This document shows positions 8,372-17,736 of a stretch of DNA of 64,000 nt, one piece after another. How positions within the stretch are numbered: the stretch's first letter is position 1; the number at the start of each line of letters is the position of its first letter. The notes beneath the pieces were generated by a model that saw nothing but the letters and a program-made list of their open reading frames with translations, made no database searches and was not told the origin of the DNA. This DNA comes from Chromatiales bacterium (GTDB taxonomy: Bacteria > Pseudomonadota > Gammaproteobacteria > UBA6429), in contig JALTJN010000362.1 of assembly GCA_027076405.1 (NCBI GenBank), positions 372,001-436,000 of the forward strand. Reading direction: 5' to 3'. The position numbers and the translations under genes are program-made.

Positions 8372-9862
8372 TTATGATGAACAGCTTACTGAAATTTTCT
8401 CTGCCCAGTCCGGCGGAAATGCAGCGTATGATTCATTGTCGGGTTGTTCATCAAATGGATTTTGCAGCAAGTTAAATAAACGTTCAATTTCCGAGTAATC
8501 ATTTTTTTCTGCTTTTTTAATTGCAACTTCAGCAAGATAGTTACGCAAAATGTATTTTGGATTAACCTGTTTCATTTTAACTGCGCGTTGTTTGTCGTTA
8601 TCCTGTTCCTGATTTAAGCGTTGTTGATATTTCTCAGACCAAAGGTCAAATAAATCACGTTGCATAAATATATCACGAATAGCCTGATTATTGCCGCAAT
8701 CAGTTGAGTCAAAGTCAGATAAACGGCGAAAAAAGATGGTGTAATCCACCTTATCATCAGCCATTAAATTCAATAAGCTTTCGAGTAACTGTTGATCACC
8801 GTTATCAACTGTTTCCAGTCCAAGTTTTTTACGCATCAAGCTTGAATATTCGGTTATATAAATACTTTGATATTTCTCCAGTTCTTCTTTTGCCATCTCG
8901 GCAGCTTTATCCGGACTTTTATTAATTAAAGGTAGTAATGCCTGGGCAAGACAACTTAAATTAAACAAGCCTATACTGGGTTGTTGATTAAAAGCATAAC
9001 GTCCCTGGTGATCGGAGTGGTTACATATATAACCGGGATCATAGCTATCTAAAAATCCATATGGGCCATAATCCAAAGTTAGCCCAAGAATCGACATATT
9101 GTCGGTATTCATGACGCCATGAGCAAAGCCAACGGCTTGCCATGCTGCTATTAATTTTGCCGTTCGCTTAATGATTTCATTCAGCAAAGCAAGGTAAGGA
9201 TTTTTTTCGCTTAATAGAGCAGGGTAATAATGTTTTAATACATAATCTGCTAATGTACGAATATGGTCATATTGCTGGCGATAATAAAACACCTCAAAGG
9301 AACCAAAGCGAATGTGGCTGGGAGCAAGTCGGGTCAGGACAGCTGCAGTTTCAATATCTTCACGATAAACTTCATCATCACACCCGGTGATGCATAAAGC
9401 GCGTGTTGTTGGTATACCTAAACCGTGTATGGCTTCACTACATAAATATTCACGAATGGTTGAACGTAATACTGCTCGCCCGTCTGCGCCTCGTGAATAA
9501 GGTGTTGGTCCGCTGCCTTTAAGTTGCAGTTCCCACTTTTCATTTTGATGATTGAGTACCTCAGCAATAATGATGGCACGCCCGTCGCCAAGCTGTGGGT
9601 TTAAATGCCCAAACTGGTGTCCGGCGTAAAGCATGGCAAAGGGAGTGGCAGTCTGTAAGGGAGATTTTCCGCTTAAGATATCAACAAATAGTGATTCCTC
9701 TTTAATCCCTGTTTTTAAATCCAATAACTTGGCTGCATTTTTGTTAAAATGAATCAGTCTCGAGTTTGAATTAAAGGCAGTTGGCTTAACTTCAGATAGA
9801 AACTCCTTTCCAAGCGACAAAAAAGAGTGATGTAAAGGAATAGATTTGAGGGTAAATGACAT
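8372..9862 (-). CDS. selO: Protein adenylyltransferase SelO (YdiU family)
   Basis: A pseudokinase-fold enzyme that transfers AMP from ATP to hydroxyl side chains of proteins; the E. coli enzyme is linked to oxidative stress. It has 496 residues, close to the family length. Recognised motifs are YAGHQFGHLNPQLGDGRA, the nucleotide-binding LKGSGPTPYSRGADGRA, TRALCITG, and the metal-site region NTDNMSILGLTLDYGPYGF. The C-terminus ends in SCSS with cysteine, as in other bacterial members (animals have selenocysteine in this region). It is transcribed divergently from the efpL-type gene and upstream of the HopJ-family gene. Confidence 0.95.
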   Translation of the reverse strand: MSFTLKSIPLHHSFLSLGKEFLSEVKPTAFNSNSRLIHFNKNAAKLLDLKTGIKEESLFVDILSGKSPLQTATPFAMLYAGHQFGHLNPQLGDGRAIIIAEVLNHQNEKWELQLKGSGPTPYSRGADGRAVLRSTIREYLCSEAIHGLGIPTTRALCITGCDDEVYREDIETAAVLTRLAPSHIRFGSFEVFYYRQQYDHIRTLADYVLKHYYPALLSEKNPYLALLNEIIKRTAKLIAAWQAVGFAHGVMNTDNMSILGLTLDYGPYGFLDSYDPGYICNHSDHQGRYAFNQQPSIGLFNLSCLAQALLPLINKSPDKAAEMAKEELEKYQSIYITEYSSLMRKKLGLETVDNGDQQLLESLLNLMADDKVDYTIFFRRLSDFDSTDCGNNQAIRDIFMQRDLFDLWSEKYQQRLNQEQDNDKQRAVKMKQVNPKYILRNYLAEVAIKKAEKNDYSEIERLFNLLQNPFDEQPDNESYAAFPPDWAEKISVSCSS

Positions 9863-9971
9863 AGATAGAACCTTTTAGTAGCAGGCTATTATATTCTATA
9901 CCCTAGTGTTTTACTAGGTTTTAGTGGTTAAGTGTAAACGAAATTCGTACAATGATTTTTTAAAACAGGAA

Positions 9972-10544
9972 ATGACAGTGCCTAGAGCAAATGAATTAAA
10001 GAGTGGAATGGTGGTTGAAATTAATGGTCAGCCACATGCGGTAAAGAATGTGGATGCAAAAAGTCCATCATCACGCGGAGCATCGACATTATATAAAGTT
10101 CGTTTTAATAATTTGAAAACAGGCCAAAAGCTCGATGAGTCTTATAAGGGTGAGGATATGCTCAAAGAGGCTGATTGTGCGCGAGTACAGGTTCAGTTTT
10201 CATACGTTGATGGTGACGCCTATACTTTCATGAATATGGAAGATTATAGTCAATACACATTAAATCGTGACGAGATTGAAGAGTCGGTGAATTATTTAAC
10301 CGAAGGGTTAGATGGTATTTTTGCCCTGATTATGGATGACATTATTCTTGGAATAGAATTACCGCATTCAGTTGTTTTAACCGTGACAGAAACCGCACCG
10401 GCAATTAAAGGCGCAACGGCTGCGGGTAGAACAAAACCGGCGACACTTTCAACCGGTCTGGAAATTCAGGTGCCGGAATACTTAGAAGCGGGACAAGAAG
10501 TTAAAGTGAATACAACGAACGCTAAATTTATGTCCCGGGTTTAA
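9972..10544 (+). CDS. efpL: EF-P-like translation factor EfpL (YeiP)
   Basis: A paralogue of elongation factor P that relieves ribosome stalling at proline-rich sequences. The ATG at 9972 follows AACAGGA and gives 190 residues, the same length as E. coli YeiP; an in-frame ATG at 9924 would add 16 unconserved residues. Signatures are VPRANELKSGMVV, the loop SPSSRGAST where YeiP proteins carry Arg in place of the modified Lys of EF-P, FSYVDGDAYTFM, ELPHSVVLTVTETAPAIKGA and TLSTGLEIQVPEYL. It is a single gene, divergent from selO. Confidence 0.93.
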   Translation: MTVPRANELKSGMVVEINGQPHAVKNVDAKSPSSRGASTLYKVRFNNLKTGQKLDESYKGEDMLKEADCARVQVQFSYVDGDAYTFMNMEDYSQYTLNRDEIEESVNYLTEGLDGIFALIMDDIILGIELPHSVVLTVTETAPAIKGATAAGRTKPATLSTGLEIQVPEYLEAGQEVKVNTTNAKFMSRV

Positions 10545-10580
10545 AAATTAATTAGAGAATGCTTGTCGCGATTTTAAATT

Positions 10581-10823
10581 TTAGCGTAATGGATCAAATA
10601 AATATTCCAAACCGTTGACTTTTATCTCATGCACAATCGCCAGCATTTTTCCTAACTCACCGTTAGGAAAACCTTTGTTGGCAAACCAGACCACATAGGG
10701 TTCGGGAAGATCAATTAACAAGCGGTTGGCATATTTACCAAAGGGCATGCGATATTTGGCAAGTTTAAGAAGTTGTGTCGGATCGGATTGTAACTCGGAA
10801 AAAACATTACCTTCATGTTTCAT
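10581..10823 (-). CDS. DUF3820 family protein
   Basis: 80 residues with the DUF3820 pattern: MPFGKYANRLLIDLPEPYV, then WFANKGFPNGELGKML and a C-terminal GLEYLFDPLR. The family was named as a putative quorum-sensing-regulated virulence factor in Pseudomonas, but no biochemical role is established. It starts at ATG 10823 and lies between efpL and a leftward glutaredoxin-like gene. Confidence 0.8.
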   Translation of the reverse strand: MKHEGNVFSELQSDPTQLLKLAKYRMPFGKYANRLLIDLPEPYVVWFANKGFPNGELGKMLAIVHEIKVNGLEYLFDPLR

Positions 10824-10877
10824 ATCAAACCTCGAGTCTCGTTAATGATAGCGCAATGTTTTTATGAGATAAAATAT

Positions 10878-11267
10878 TTATGCTGCAAAACGATCGCGTA
10901 AATATTCCATAATATCATCAGATTCATACATCCAGCGATCATTACCATTGTCATCAACAATTTTCAGGCAGGGTACCTTAACCTGACCACCACCTTTTAA
11001 CAGCTCTTCTCTATAAACAGGATTATGCTGCGCGTCACGCGTTTCGATATTTAAAGACAAACGTTTGTTATTACGTTTTACTTTAATGCAAAAAGGGCAG
11101 GTCTTAAATTGATAAAGCACCATTTTTTTTGCTTCCTGATCAATTTTTTCCTGTTCTTCGAGCGGGCGCTTAATGCCACGAGGAGTTGTAATTTTATCAA
11201 CAAATAAAATAATAGGACCGACAATTAAACGAATTGTTTTGAAGAAAATTTTAAAAAACCATTTCAT
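10878..11267 (-). CDS. Membrane-anchored glutaredoxin-like protein
   Basis: 129 residues. A hydrophobic N-terminus (FFKIFFKTIRLIVGPIILFV) anchors or targets the protein. It is followed by a thioredoxin-fold domain with active site CPFC in YQFKTCPFCIKVKR. The cis-proline motif is VKVPCLKI, and the C-terminus MYESDDIMEYLRDRF resembles the glutathione-S-transferase N-domain type. It probably reduces disulfides or glutathionylated proteins. The gap to DUF3820 is 54 bases, so cotranscription is possible. Confidence 0.82.
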   Translation of the reverse strand: MKWFFKIFFKTIRLIVGPIILFVDKITTPRGIKRPLEEQEKIDQEAKKMVLYQFKTCPFCIKVKRNNKRLSLNIETRDAQHNPVYREELLKGGGQVKVPCLKIVDDNGNDRWMYESDDIMEYLRDRFAA

Positions 11268-11345
11268 AGAAAAATAACCATATTGTATTAAGGACTAAAT
11301 TAATCGACTATTATACCGTATTTCGACTATCTGGAATCAGAAAAA

Positions 11346-12527
11346 TCAGACATATTGTCCGGCACACCAGCCGGATGCCCAGGACCACTGAAAATTATAG
11401 CCACCCAGCCAGCCGCTAATATCCATTACTTCACCAATAAAATAGAGGCCCTTTACCGTTTTACTTTCCATTGTTTTAGAAGATAATGCATTACAGTCGA
11501 TGCCACCAATCGTAACTTCAGCCGTTCGGTAGCCTTCGGTTCCATTGGGTTTAATTGACCAGTTTTGAAAAATCCCGGTAATTTCCTGATATTGCTTTTG
11601 TGACAATTCCTGCATGGTTTTGTTCAAGAACTCATTGCTAATAAAAATATTAACCAGACGTTTAGGTAATAATTTATAAAGAAAATTTTTAAGTTTTATT
11701 TGAGGCTGGTTTTTACTTGTTGTTATAAGCTCATCAAGTAAATTAGTGTCAGGTAATAAATTTATTTCTACCTCATTACCCGCTGACCAGTAAGAGGATA
11801 TTTGTAAAATCGCAGGCCCACTTAAACCGCGATGAGTGAATAAAATATTTTCTCTAAAGCTGATGCTCTCTGTCTTTACCGTACTGTTAATTGCAATGCC
11901 GGATAAATCTGAAAGTGTATCTTTGTCTTGGGTATGCAAGGTAAAAGGAACTAGCCCGGCAGATGTCGGCCAGACTTTTATATTAAACTGTTCGGCAATT
12001 TTATAACCAAAGGGGCTTGCCCCCATTTTAGGAATGGATAGTCCACCACTGGCGATGACGACGGACTCACAATGATAATTACCCTGATCCGTTTCTATAA
12101 TAAAACCAAGTTCTTCTTTTTGTTTAATGTTGAGTATGCTGGTGTTGAGCTGAATGGTTGCATTCGCTTTTTTACATTCATTTAATAATAAATTAAGAAT
12201 ATCTTTTGAGCTGTTATCACAAAATAACTGGCCATGATCACGTTCGTGATAAGGTATTTTATACTGATCAACCATGGCAATAAAATCCCATTGGGTAAAT
12301 CGACTTAATGCAGACTTAACAAAGTGCGGGTTATGCGATATATAGTTTTCACTGCTGACATCATAATTAGTAAAATTACAGCGTCCGCCACCGGACATCA
12401 GAATTTTCTTTCCTGCTTTATTGGCATGGTCAAGCACTAGTACATTGCGGCCACGCTTAGCCGCTTCTATTGCACACATTAATCCGGATGCACTAGCACC
12501 AATAATAATGACATCGACTTTATTCAT
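11346..12527 (-). CDS. HI0933/YhiN-family FAD-dependent oxidoreductase
   Basis: 393 residues of the HI0933-like flavoprotein family. The FAD-binding Rossmann motif is VIIIGASASGLMCAIEAAKRG near the N-terminus (GxSxSG form). Other marks are KKILMSGGGRCNFTN, HERDHGQLFCD, FTHRGLSGPAILQIS and the C-terminal GEVMDISGWLGGYNFQWS. The physiological substrate is not known for most members. The gene is monocistronic as far as can be seen. Confidence 0.9.
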   Translation of the reverse strand: MNKVDVIIIGASASGLMCAIEAAKRGRNVLVLDHANKAGKKILMSGGGRCNFTNYDVSSENYISHNPHFVKSALSRFTQWDFIAMVDQYKIPYHERDHGQLFCDNSSKDILNLLLNECKKANATIQLNTSILNIKQKEELGFIIETDQGNYHCESVVIASGGLSIPKMGASPFGYKIAEQFNIKVWPTSAGLVPFTLHTQDKDTLSDLSGIAINSTVKTESISFRENILFTHRGLSGPAILQISSYWSAGNEVEINLLPDTNLLDELITTSKNQPQIKLKNFLYKLLPKRLVNIFISNEFLNKTMQELSQKQYQEITGIFQNWSIKPNGTEGYRTAEVTIGGIDCNALSSKTMESKTVKGLYFIGEVMDISGWLGGYNFQWSWASGWCAGQYV

Positions 12528-12663
12528 TTAAATCTTGGGATAATATTCATGGGATACAGCTATTTTTACCGCACAGTCTATTCAGACTGAAGAACAGTTG
12601 ATTTTTACCGATATATGGTAACAGATTGTACAATCATGAGCGGTGATAAATGGTGGACTAGGC

Positions 12664-12686
12664 TATACTATGGCTAAATCCATAGT
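12664..12686 (+). promoter_or_regulatory. inverted repeat overlapping a -10-like TATACT
   Basis: A perfect 7-bp inverted repeat, ACTATGG / CCATAGT, spaced by six bases (12667-12686), overlaps TATACT at 12664-12669 upstream of the HDOD gene. This could be an operator over the promoter or a leader hairpin. No good -35 box was found. Confidence 0.3.
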
Positions 12687-12736
12687 GATAAAATAAAAAA
12701 ATGAGTTATCTCAAGTAGTTATGGGACATAAATAGT

Positions 12737-13975
12737 ATGGCTGAAGCCTTCTCTAATGTTGGTTTATTGAAGTTTTTGTTGGGATTGCCTGACCTTGATG
12801 GTTTGGGCAGTGTTGCGCTGCTTGATTTAGCAAAAGATGCGCGCGCCGAATTTCTTAAGAAAGGCGAAGTTCTGCATGCGGATGAACATCTGGACCGACA
12901 CCTTTATCTAGTCGAAGGTGAGATAGAACTGGCTGCGGGTGATCAAATTCTTCAGGTTATTAAAGGGGGAACTGAACGGGCCAAACAGTCGCTGTTTAGA
13001 GTTCATACCCATGGTCTTGAAGCTCGTTGCCTTAAAGATGCCAGTATGCTCTCATTAAATGAATCAACCTTTGAAAAATATATTTCAAGCATTAAGCCCA
13101 AGGAAAATATCAGCGGTATCAGTTTTGGTAGCTTTCAGGATGAAGATAGTGATGCGGGGGTTATTCATGAAATACATCAGGAGTTTAATCATAATGAAGT
13201 AGACTTGCCGAGTATGCCTGAAATTGCTTTAAAAATTAATCAGGCCGTGCAGGATGAGTCACTGGATATTCAGAAAATTGCAGACATTATTCAAATTGAA
13301 CCGATGATTTCTGCCCGGGCAGTGCAAGTTGCCAACAGTGCAATGTATGCCGGTAGTCAGCCGGTGCAAACTATTAAGCGCGCGGTACAGCGAATTGGTT
13401 TGCGAGCGATGCGAGCTATTGTGATGAGTGTTGTAATTAGAAATTTATATTCACCAACATCACCTCTTATTAAAAAAAGAATGAAGTCTTATTACCACCA
13501 CAGTATTCGGGTTGGTGTTATTAGTCATGTACTCGCTAAAAAGATGAAGGGGTTTGATTCGGACCAGGCTTTTCTTGCCGGCCTTATGCATGATATAGGT
13601 ATTGTACCAATATTAATTCGTGCAGATAATCACGACGATATTAAAGATAATGCTGAGTTATTAGATAAGTTGATTAATAGTTTAAAAACTAAAGTCGGAG
13701 CTATGTTATTAAGGCAATGGTCATTTGAAGAAGAACTGATCACTGTCGCGCAAGATGCAGAAAACTGGCAACGTGATGTCATTAGGGCTGATTATTGTGA
13801 CGTTGTGCAGGTTGCACAGCTACACTGTGAAATGATTGGTGGAACGAAACTGAATGCACCACCTCTAGCAGAATTACCTGCATTCGAACGTTTGGATCTT
13901 GACGATATAAACCCGATGTTAATTATTGCACAAGCCAAACAGGAAATGAGCGAAGTTATCCATCTGCTGGATTAA
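12737..13975 (+). CDS. cNMP-fold and HDOD-domain signalling protein
   Basis: 412 residues. The N-terminal part (about 20-130) resembles a cyclic-nucleotide-binding beta barrel, with KKGEVLHADEHLDRHLYLVE. The C-terminal part (about 145-350) is an HDOD domain, a relative of HD phosphohydrolases found in bacterial signalling. Clear HDOD signs are DLPSMPEIALKINQAV, IIQIEPMISARAVQVANSA, IKRAVQRIGLRAMRAIV and AFLAGLMHDIGIVPIL. It is probably a regulatory scaffold; ligand unknown. It is followed after 11 bases by a DUF1415 gene. Confidence 0.85.
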   Translation: MAEAFSNVGLLKFLLGLPDLDGLGSVALLDLAKDARAEFLKKGEVLHADEHLDRHLYLVEGEIELAAGDQILQVIKGGTERAKQSLFRVHTHGLEARCLKDASMLSLNESTFEKYISSIKPKENISGISFGSFQDEDSDAGVIHEIHQEFNHNEVDLPSMPEIALKINQAVQDESLDIQKIADIIQIEPMISARAVQVANSAMYAGSQPVQTIKRAVQRIGLRAMRAIVMSVVIRNLYSPTSPLIKKRMKSYYHHSIRVGVISHVLAKKMKGFDSDQAFLAGLMHDIGIVPILIRADNHDDIKDNAELLDKLINSLKTKVGAMLLRQWSFEEELITVAQDAENWQRDVIRADYCDVVQVAQLHCEMIGGTKLNAPPLAELPAFERLDLDDINPMLIIAQAKQEMSEVIHLLD

Positions 13976-13986
13976 TTAAAATTTTT

Positions 13987-14562
13987 ATGCCTAATCAAAT
14001 ACAAGATGATCAGCGCATTATTGCGCAAACTAAACAATGGCTGAATACCGTTATTATTGCCCATAACTACTGTCCCTTTGCTAAACGTGAAGTTGATAAA
14101 GGCAGTGTCCGTTATCAGGTTATTCATGAAACCGAATTTAATAGTCTACTTAAATCTGTTATTCAGGAATGTGTCTGGCTTGATCAAAATGAAGAGACTG
14201 AAACCACATTGATTATTTTTCCATCTAACCTGGAAAATTTTAATGCTTTTTTAGATTGTCTGGGGCTGGCTGAAGAACTTTTAGTTTCGCAAGGTTATGA
14301 GGGGATATATCAAATCGCAAGCTTTCATCCTGAGTATTGTTTTCAGGGAGCAGAAGAAAACGATGCGGCAAATTATACCAATCGTTCACCTTACCCAATG
14401 TTTCATCTTATTCGTGAGACGAGCGTGCAGCGTGCAATAGAAAATCATCCGGACGCAGAATCTATCCCGGAACGTAATGTTGAATATGCGCGTAAACAGG
14501 GCTTGGACAAAATGAAAAAATTATTACAACACTGTATTAAACTGGAACCTTCCGATGACTAA
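13987..14562 (+). CDS. DUF1415 family protein
   Basis: 191 residues matching DUF1415: W-x5-IIAHNYCPFA near the N-terminus, LIIFPSNLENFNAFLD, GIYQIASFHPEYCF and NRSPYPMFHLIRE. Function is not known; the conserved Cys and His residues suggest a metal or redox site. It lies 11 bases after the HDOD gene and overlaps the MOSC gene by eight bases, so the three genes probably form one transcript. Confidence 0.85.
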   Translation: MPNQIQDDQRIIAQTKQWLNTVIIAHNYCPFAKREVDKGSVRYQVIHETEFNSLLKSVIQECVWLDQNEETETTLIIFPSNLENFNAFLDCLGLAEELLVSQGYEGIYQIASFHPEYCFQGAEENDAANYTNRSPYPMFHLIRETSVQRAIENHPDAESIPERNVEYARKQGLDKMKKLLQHCIKLEPSDD

Positions 14563-15352
14563 TATTGTTGTTAGCGCGTTATTTGTTTATCCGGTTAAAT
14601 CATGTCGTGGAGTTAGCCTTGATTCAGCACAACTTGAAAGTTTTGGATTAAAACATGATCGTCGCTGGATGGTTGTAGATGAAAAGGGTGTGATGATTAC
14701 GCAGCGTAAAATTGCAAAAATGTGCCTGATTCAACCTGAATTAACAGCCGGGGGGATAACGTTAAAAACCGAAGCCATGGCTGACCTCTATATTGAAACA
14801 CCAGGGCAAGCAAAAAAAGTCAGCGTGAAAGTTTGGGATGATCAATGTCAGGCTTATGATGCAGGAGAGGACGCGGCTAACTGGTTAAGTCAGGTGTTAT
14901 TAACGCCTTGTCGTCTGGTATATTTTCCGGACAATGAAATAAGACAAGTCGATTTAAACTATGCCAACGAAGGCGATAAAACCGCTTTCAGTGATGGCTT
15001 TCCTTTATTGCTTATTTCACAGGCTTCGCTTGATGATTTAAATCAACGTTTAACCACGCCTGTTCCCATGAATCGCTTTAGACCTAATATTGTTGTGGCA
15101 GGTTGTGACGCTTTTGCAGAAGATACATGGAAAGAAATACGCATTGCCAATATCTCTTTTCGTATTGTGAAACCCTGCAGCCGCTGTGTTATTCCCAGTA
15201 TTAATATTGATACGGCTCAAAGAGAGGAAGAACCTCTCAGAACGTTAGTTAGTTATCGTAAACGTGATAAGAAAATATTTTTTGGGCAAAATGTTATTGC
15301 AAATATGGATGGAAAAATTGATGTTGGTATGGCTGTAGATATTATTAAATAA
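14555..15352 (+). CDS. MOSC-domain protein (YcbX type)
   Basis: 265 residues. An N-terminal beta-barrel domain (about 1-110) starts VSALFVYPVKSCRGVSLDSA. The MOSC domain follows, with FSDGFPLLLISQASLDDLN, MNRFRPNIVV and the conserved Cys region KPCSRCVIPSIN, which in the family contacts the molybdenum cofactor. Members such as YcbX reduce N-hydroxylated compounds with an electron-transfer partner. This one lacks the C-terminal ferredoxin domain of YcbX, so it would need a separate donor. Its stop codon abuts that of the converging GGDEF-EAL gene. Confidence 0.88.
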   Translation: MTNIVVSALFVYPVKSCRGVSLDSAQLESFGLKHDRRWMVVDEKGVMITQRKIAKMCLIQPELTAGGITLKTEAMADLYIETPGQAKKVSVKVWDDQCQAYDAGEDAANWLSQVLLTPCRLVYFPDNEIRQVDLNYANEGDKTAFSDGFPLLLISQASLDDLNQRLTTPVPMNRFRPNIVVAGCDAFAEDTWKEIRIANISFRIVKPCSRCVIPSINIDTAQREEEPLRTLVSYRKRDKKIFFGQNVIANMDGKIDVGMAVDIIK

Positions 15353-17728
15353 TTAAGCTGTTCCTCTTTTAACTTGCCATTTATCACCTTTTAACCAGTT
15401 ATAAAAATCAGCCGCACTTAAAGGCTGACTAATGTAATGCCCCTGGGCTATATCACAACCTAATTCTTTAAGCCGCTCCCAGGTCTCTTTGTCATGCACC
15501 CCTTCCGCAACAATTTTTAAACCAATGTTATGTGCGAGTTCTATTGTGGCTTTTACGATAACGTCATCATTTTCATCCTTGTTCATTTCCATAACAAAGG
15601 AACGATCCATTTTGATTTCATCGATGGGTAATTTATTTAAATAATTTAAAGAAGAGTAGCCTGTACCAAAGTCATCAATGGATAAATTAATACCTGATTT
15701 TTTTATTTTTTCCAGAGTGTGTCTTGCTCTAATGGGCTCACTCATAATGTCACCCTCTGAGATCTCCAGTGTTAAATAATCCGGTGACAGGTTATGTTTA
15801 AGCAGCATGTCCCTGATGTGGTGAATTAATGTTGAATCATGCAGATTATGTCCGGAAATATTCACCGAGATACCAAGGTTTATATTTTCACTTTTCCACT
15901 TTGCACATTGTATTATTGATTTTTCGATAACCCATTTCGTTAGCGGTTTTATTAAACCGGTTTGTTCCGCTAGCGGAATAAATTCACTGGGTTTAATAAA
16001 TCCGCGTTTTGGATGATTCCAGCGAAGTAAGGCTTCTACACTGGTAATTTGATTTGTTGAAATATCAATTTTAGGATGAAAAAATAATTGAAGTCGTTCT
16101 CTTTCAATAGCTTCACGTAGCTCGCTCATTAAAGCCAGTCTGCCTATACTGTGCGTGTCTTTATTTGGATCATAGATGGAATAACCGATGCCATTTTGTT
16201 TGGCGATATACATAGCAACATCTGCACGCTGAGTTAAAATATTGACATCATTACCGTGTGTTGGGAATTCGGCTAAACCCAGACTTATGCCAATATTCAA
16301 ATTATGATCATCAATAACAAAGGGTAGATTAAAATCATCCAGTACCTTGTGAGTAAGAATTTTTGCTTGTTCTAAATTTGTCTCCGGAAGCAACACAGCA
16401 AATTCATCACCACCAAGACGAGCAACGGTATCTGTTTTACGAAAAATATTAAATAGACGATCTGCTGCCTGCTGTAAAACCAGATCACCAATGTGATGTC
16501 CGAGTGTATCGTTAATTTCTTTAAAGCGATTAAGATCACTCATAATAATAACAAGCTGCTTTGAGGCTCGCTCACCACGTAATATTTCTTGTTGCAAGCG
16601 ATTATGCAAGAGCTTGCGATTAGGCAAGTCGGTCAGTGGATCATGTAATGCCTGGTGTTCAAGATTTTGTGTTTCATTTTTTACTGCCTCTGCAAGGCGA
16701 TTAAAGTTTTCTTCCAGAATGGTGATTTCATCGCCTGAATTTCCTGAAACAATTTCCTTTAAATTCATTCTCTCGGAAAACTCAACAACATAATTAGTAA
16801 AATTATGCAGTCGTCGGGTAATAATATAAATTATGATAAAAAAAGCTAAAATATAAGTCACAGCAGTTAAAGCCCGAAGCGGTCGTTCTTCAGTTAAAAC
16901 ATCATGCGTGAGTTGGTGAGCTTCTGCTGTAGAAATAAAAGAAACTAATTCGATAATAATATCGGTGGCTCCATAATCAAAGAAGCCCTGTCCAATTTTT
17001 AGATAGTGGTTGTTTAATGATTCTACGTTTGTACCGGCAGGAATTAAAGCAGAGTTACTGCTAACCAAGATAGTTGGTTGGTCTTCTGATAATAATGCGA
17101 TGATATTTGAATCGGGCAGCGAGGATGCCTGTGATGCAATTAAAAATTCTTCGTCAAGTGGTGAGGCCAGCATGAGAGTTGCTTGAGTCATCCCCTTTCC
17201 ATCTGTTATTTTTTCTGATGCCAGTAAAAAAGGTTTGTTATTTAAACGCGTTAAATAACCCTGGCCGTGACTTAATGTCAACAAGGTCTTTTTCGGATGT
17301 CTTAGTGCTGTCGGTGCCGGTGCTGAACTGGATTTGTATAGTTCTCGACAGTGGCCTTTTGCATCAAGTAACAGAACATAGCGAGGCTGCAATATATTAC
17401 GTACTACTGAAATATCGGGTAACCAAGGTGGAGGACTGGTATATGTTTTTGTTTCATCATTTCCCTGCCATGCAGGTGATTCAATGTATTCTTTTAATTT
17501 TTGCGTACCAATAAAAAGTTTAACCGCATGATGATGATTTTTAACATAACGATCAAACATGATGCGCTGGCTTTCTGCCTGTAAACTAAATCGTTCAGCC
17601 AGTTTATTATTAAAAATCTGTTCCAGCGAGTAATTTTGAATAGCATCTGTTATCGCCCATACTGCAATACCAATTAATGCTGTCGAGAACAACATTTTAC
17701 GCATTAATGATTGTTTATGAAATTTCAT
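15353..17728 (-). CDS. Membrane GGDEF-EAL c-di-GMP protein
   Basis: 791 residues. TM1 is at about 11-30, a periplasmic sensor region at 31-286, TM2 at 287-305 and a HAMP-like linker at 306-358. The GGDEF domain has intact GGDEF at 439-443 and an inhibitory RxxD at 430-433, five residues before it. The EAL domain has E565-A-L and the other catalytic marks (NISGHNL, LEISEG, DDFGTGYSSL, IKMDRSF, AEGVHDKE, QGHYIS), so both synthesis and breakdown of c-di-GMP are possible. The gene lies eight bases after a PstS-like binding-protein gene, which probably supplies the signal. Confidence 0.93.
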   Translation of the reverse strand: MKFHKQSLMRKMLFSTALIGIAVWAITDAIQNYSLEQIFNNKLAERFSLQAESQRIMFDRYVKNHHHAVKLFIGTQKLKEYIESPAWQGNDETKTYTSPPPWLPDISVVRNILQPRYVLLLDAKGHCRELYKSSSAPAPTALRHPKKTLLTLSHGQGYLTRLNNKPFLLASEKITDGKGMTQATLMLASPLDEEFLIASQASSLPDSNIIALLSEDQPTILVSSNSALIPAGTNVESLNNHYLKIGQGFFDYGATDIIIELVSFISTAEAHQLTHDVLTEERPLRALTAVTYILAFFIIIYIITRRLHNFTNYVVEFSERMNLKEIVSGNSGDEITILEENFNRLAEAVKNETQNLEHQALHDPLTDLPNRKLLHNRLQQEILRGERASKQLVIIMSDLNRFKEINDTLGHHIGDLVLQQAADRLFNIFRKTDTVARLGGDEFAVLLPETNLEQAKILTHKVLDDFNLPFVIDDHNLNIGISLGLAEFPTHGNDVNILTQRADVAMYIAKQNGIGYSIYDPNKDTHSIGRLALMSELREAIERERLQLFFHPKIDISTNQITSVEALLRWNHPKRGFIKPSEFIPLAEQTGLIKPLTKWVIEKSIIQCAKWKSENINLGISVNISGHNLHDSTLIHHIRDMLLKHNLSPDYLTLEISEGDIMSEPIRARHTLEKIKKSGINLSIDDFGTGYSSLNYLNKLPIDEIKMDRSFVMEMNKDENDDVIVKATIELAHNIGLKIVAEGVHDKETWERLKELGCDIAQGHYISQPLSAADFYNWLKGDKWQVKRGTA

Positions 17729-17736
17729 TTTTAAAA

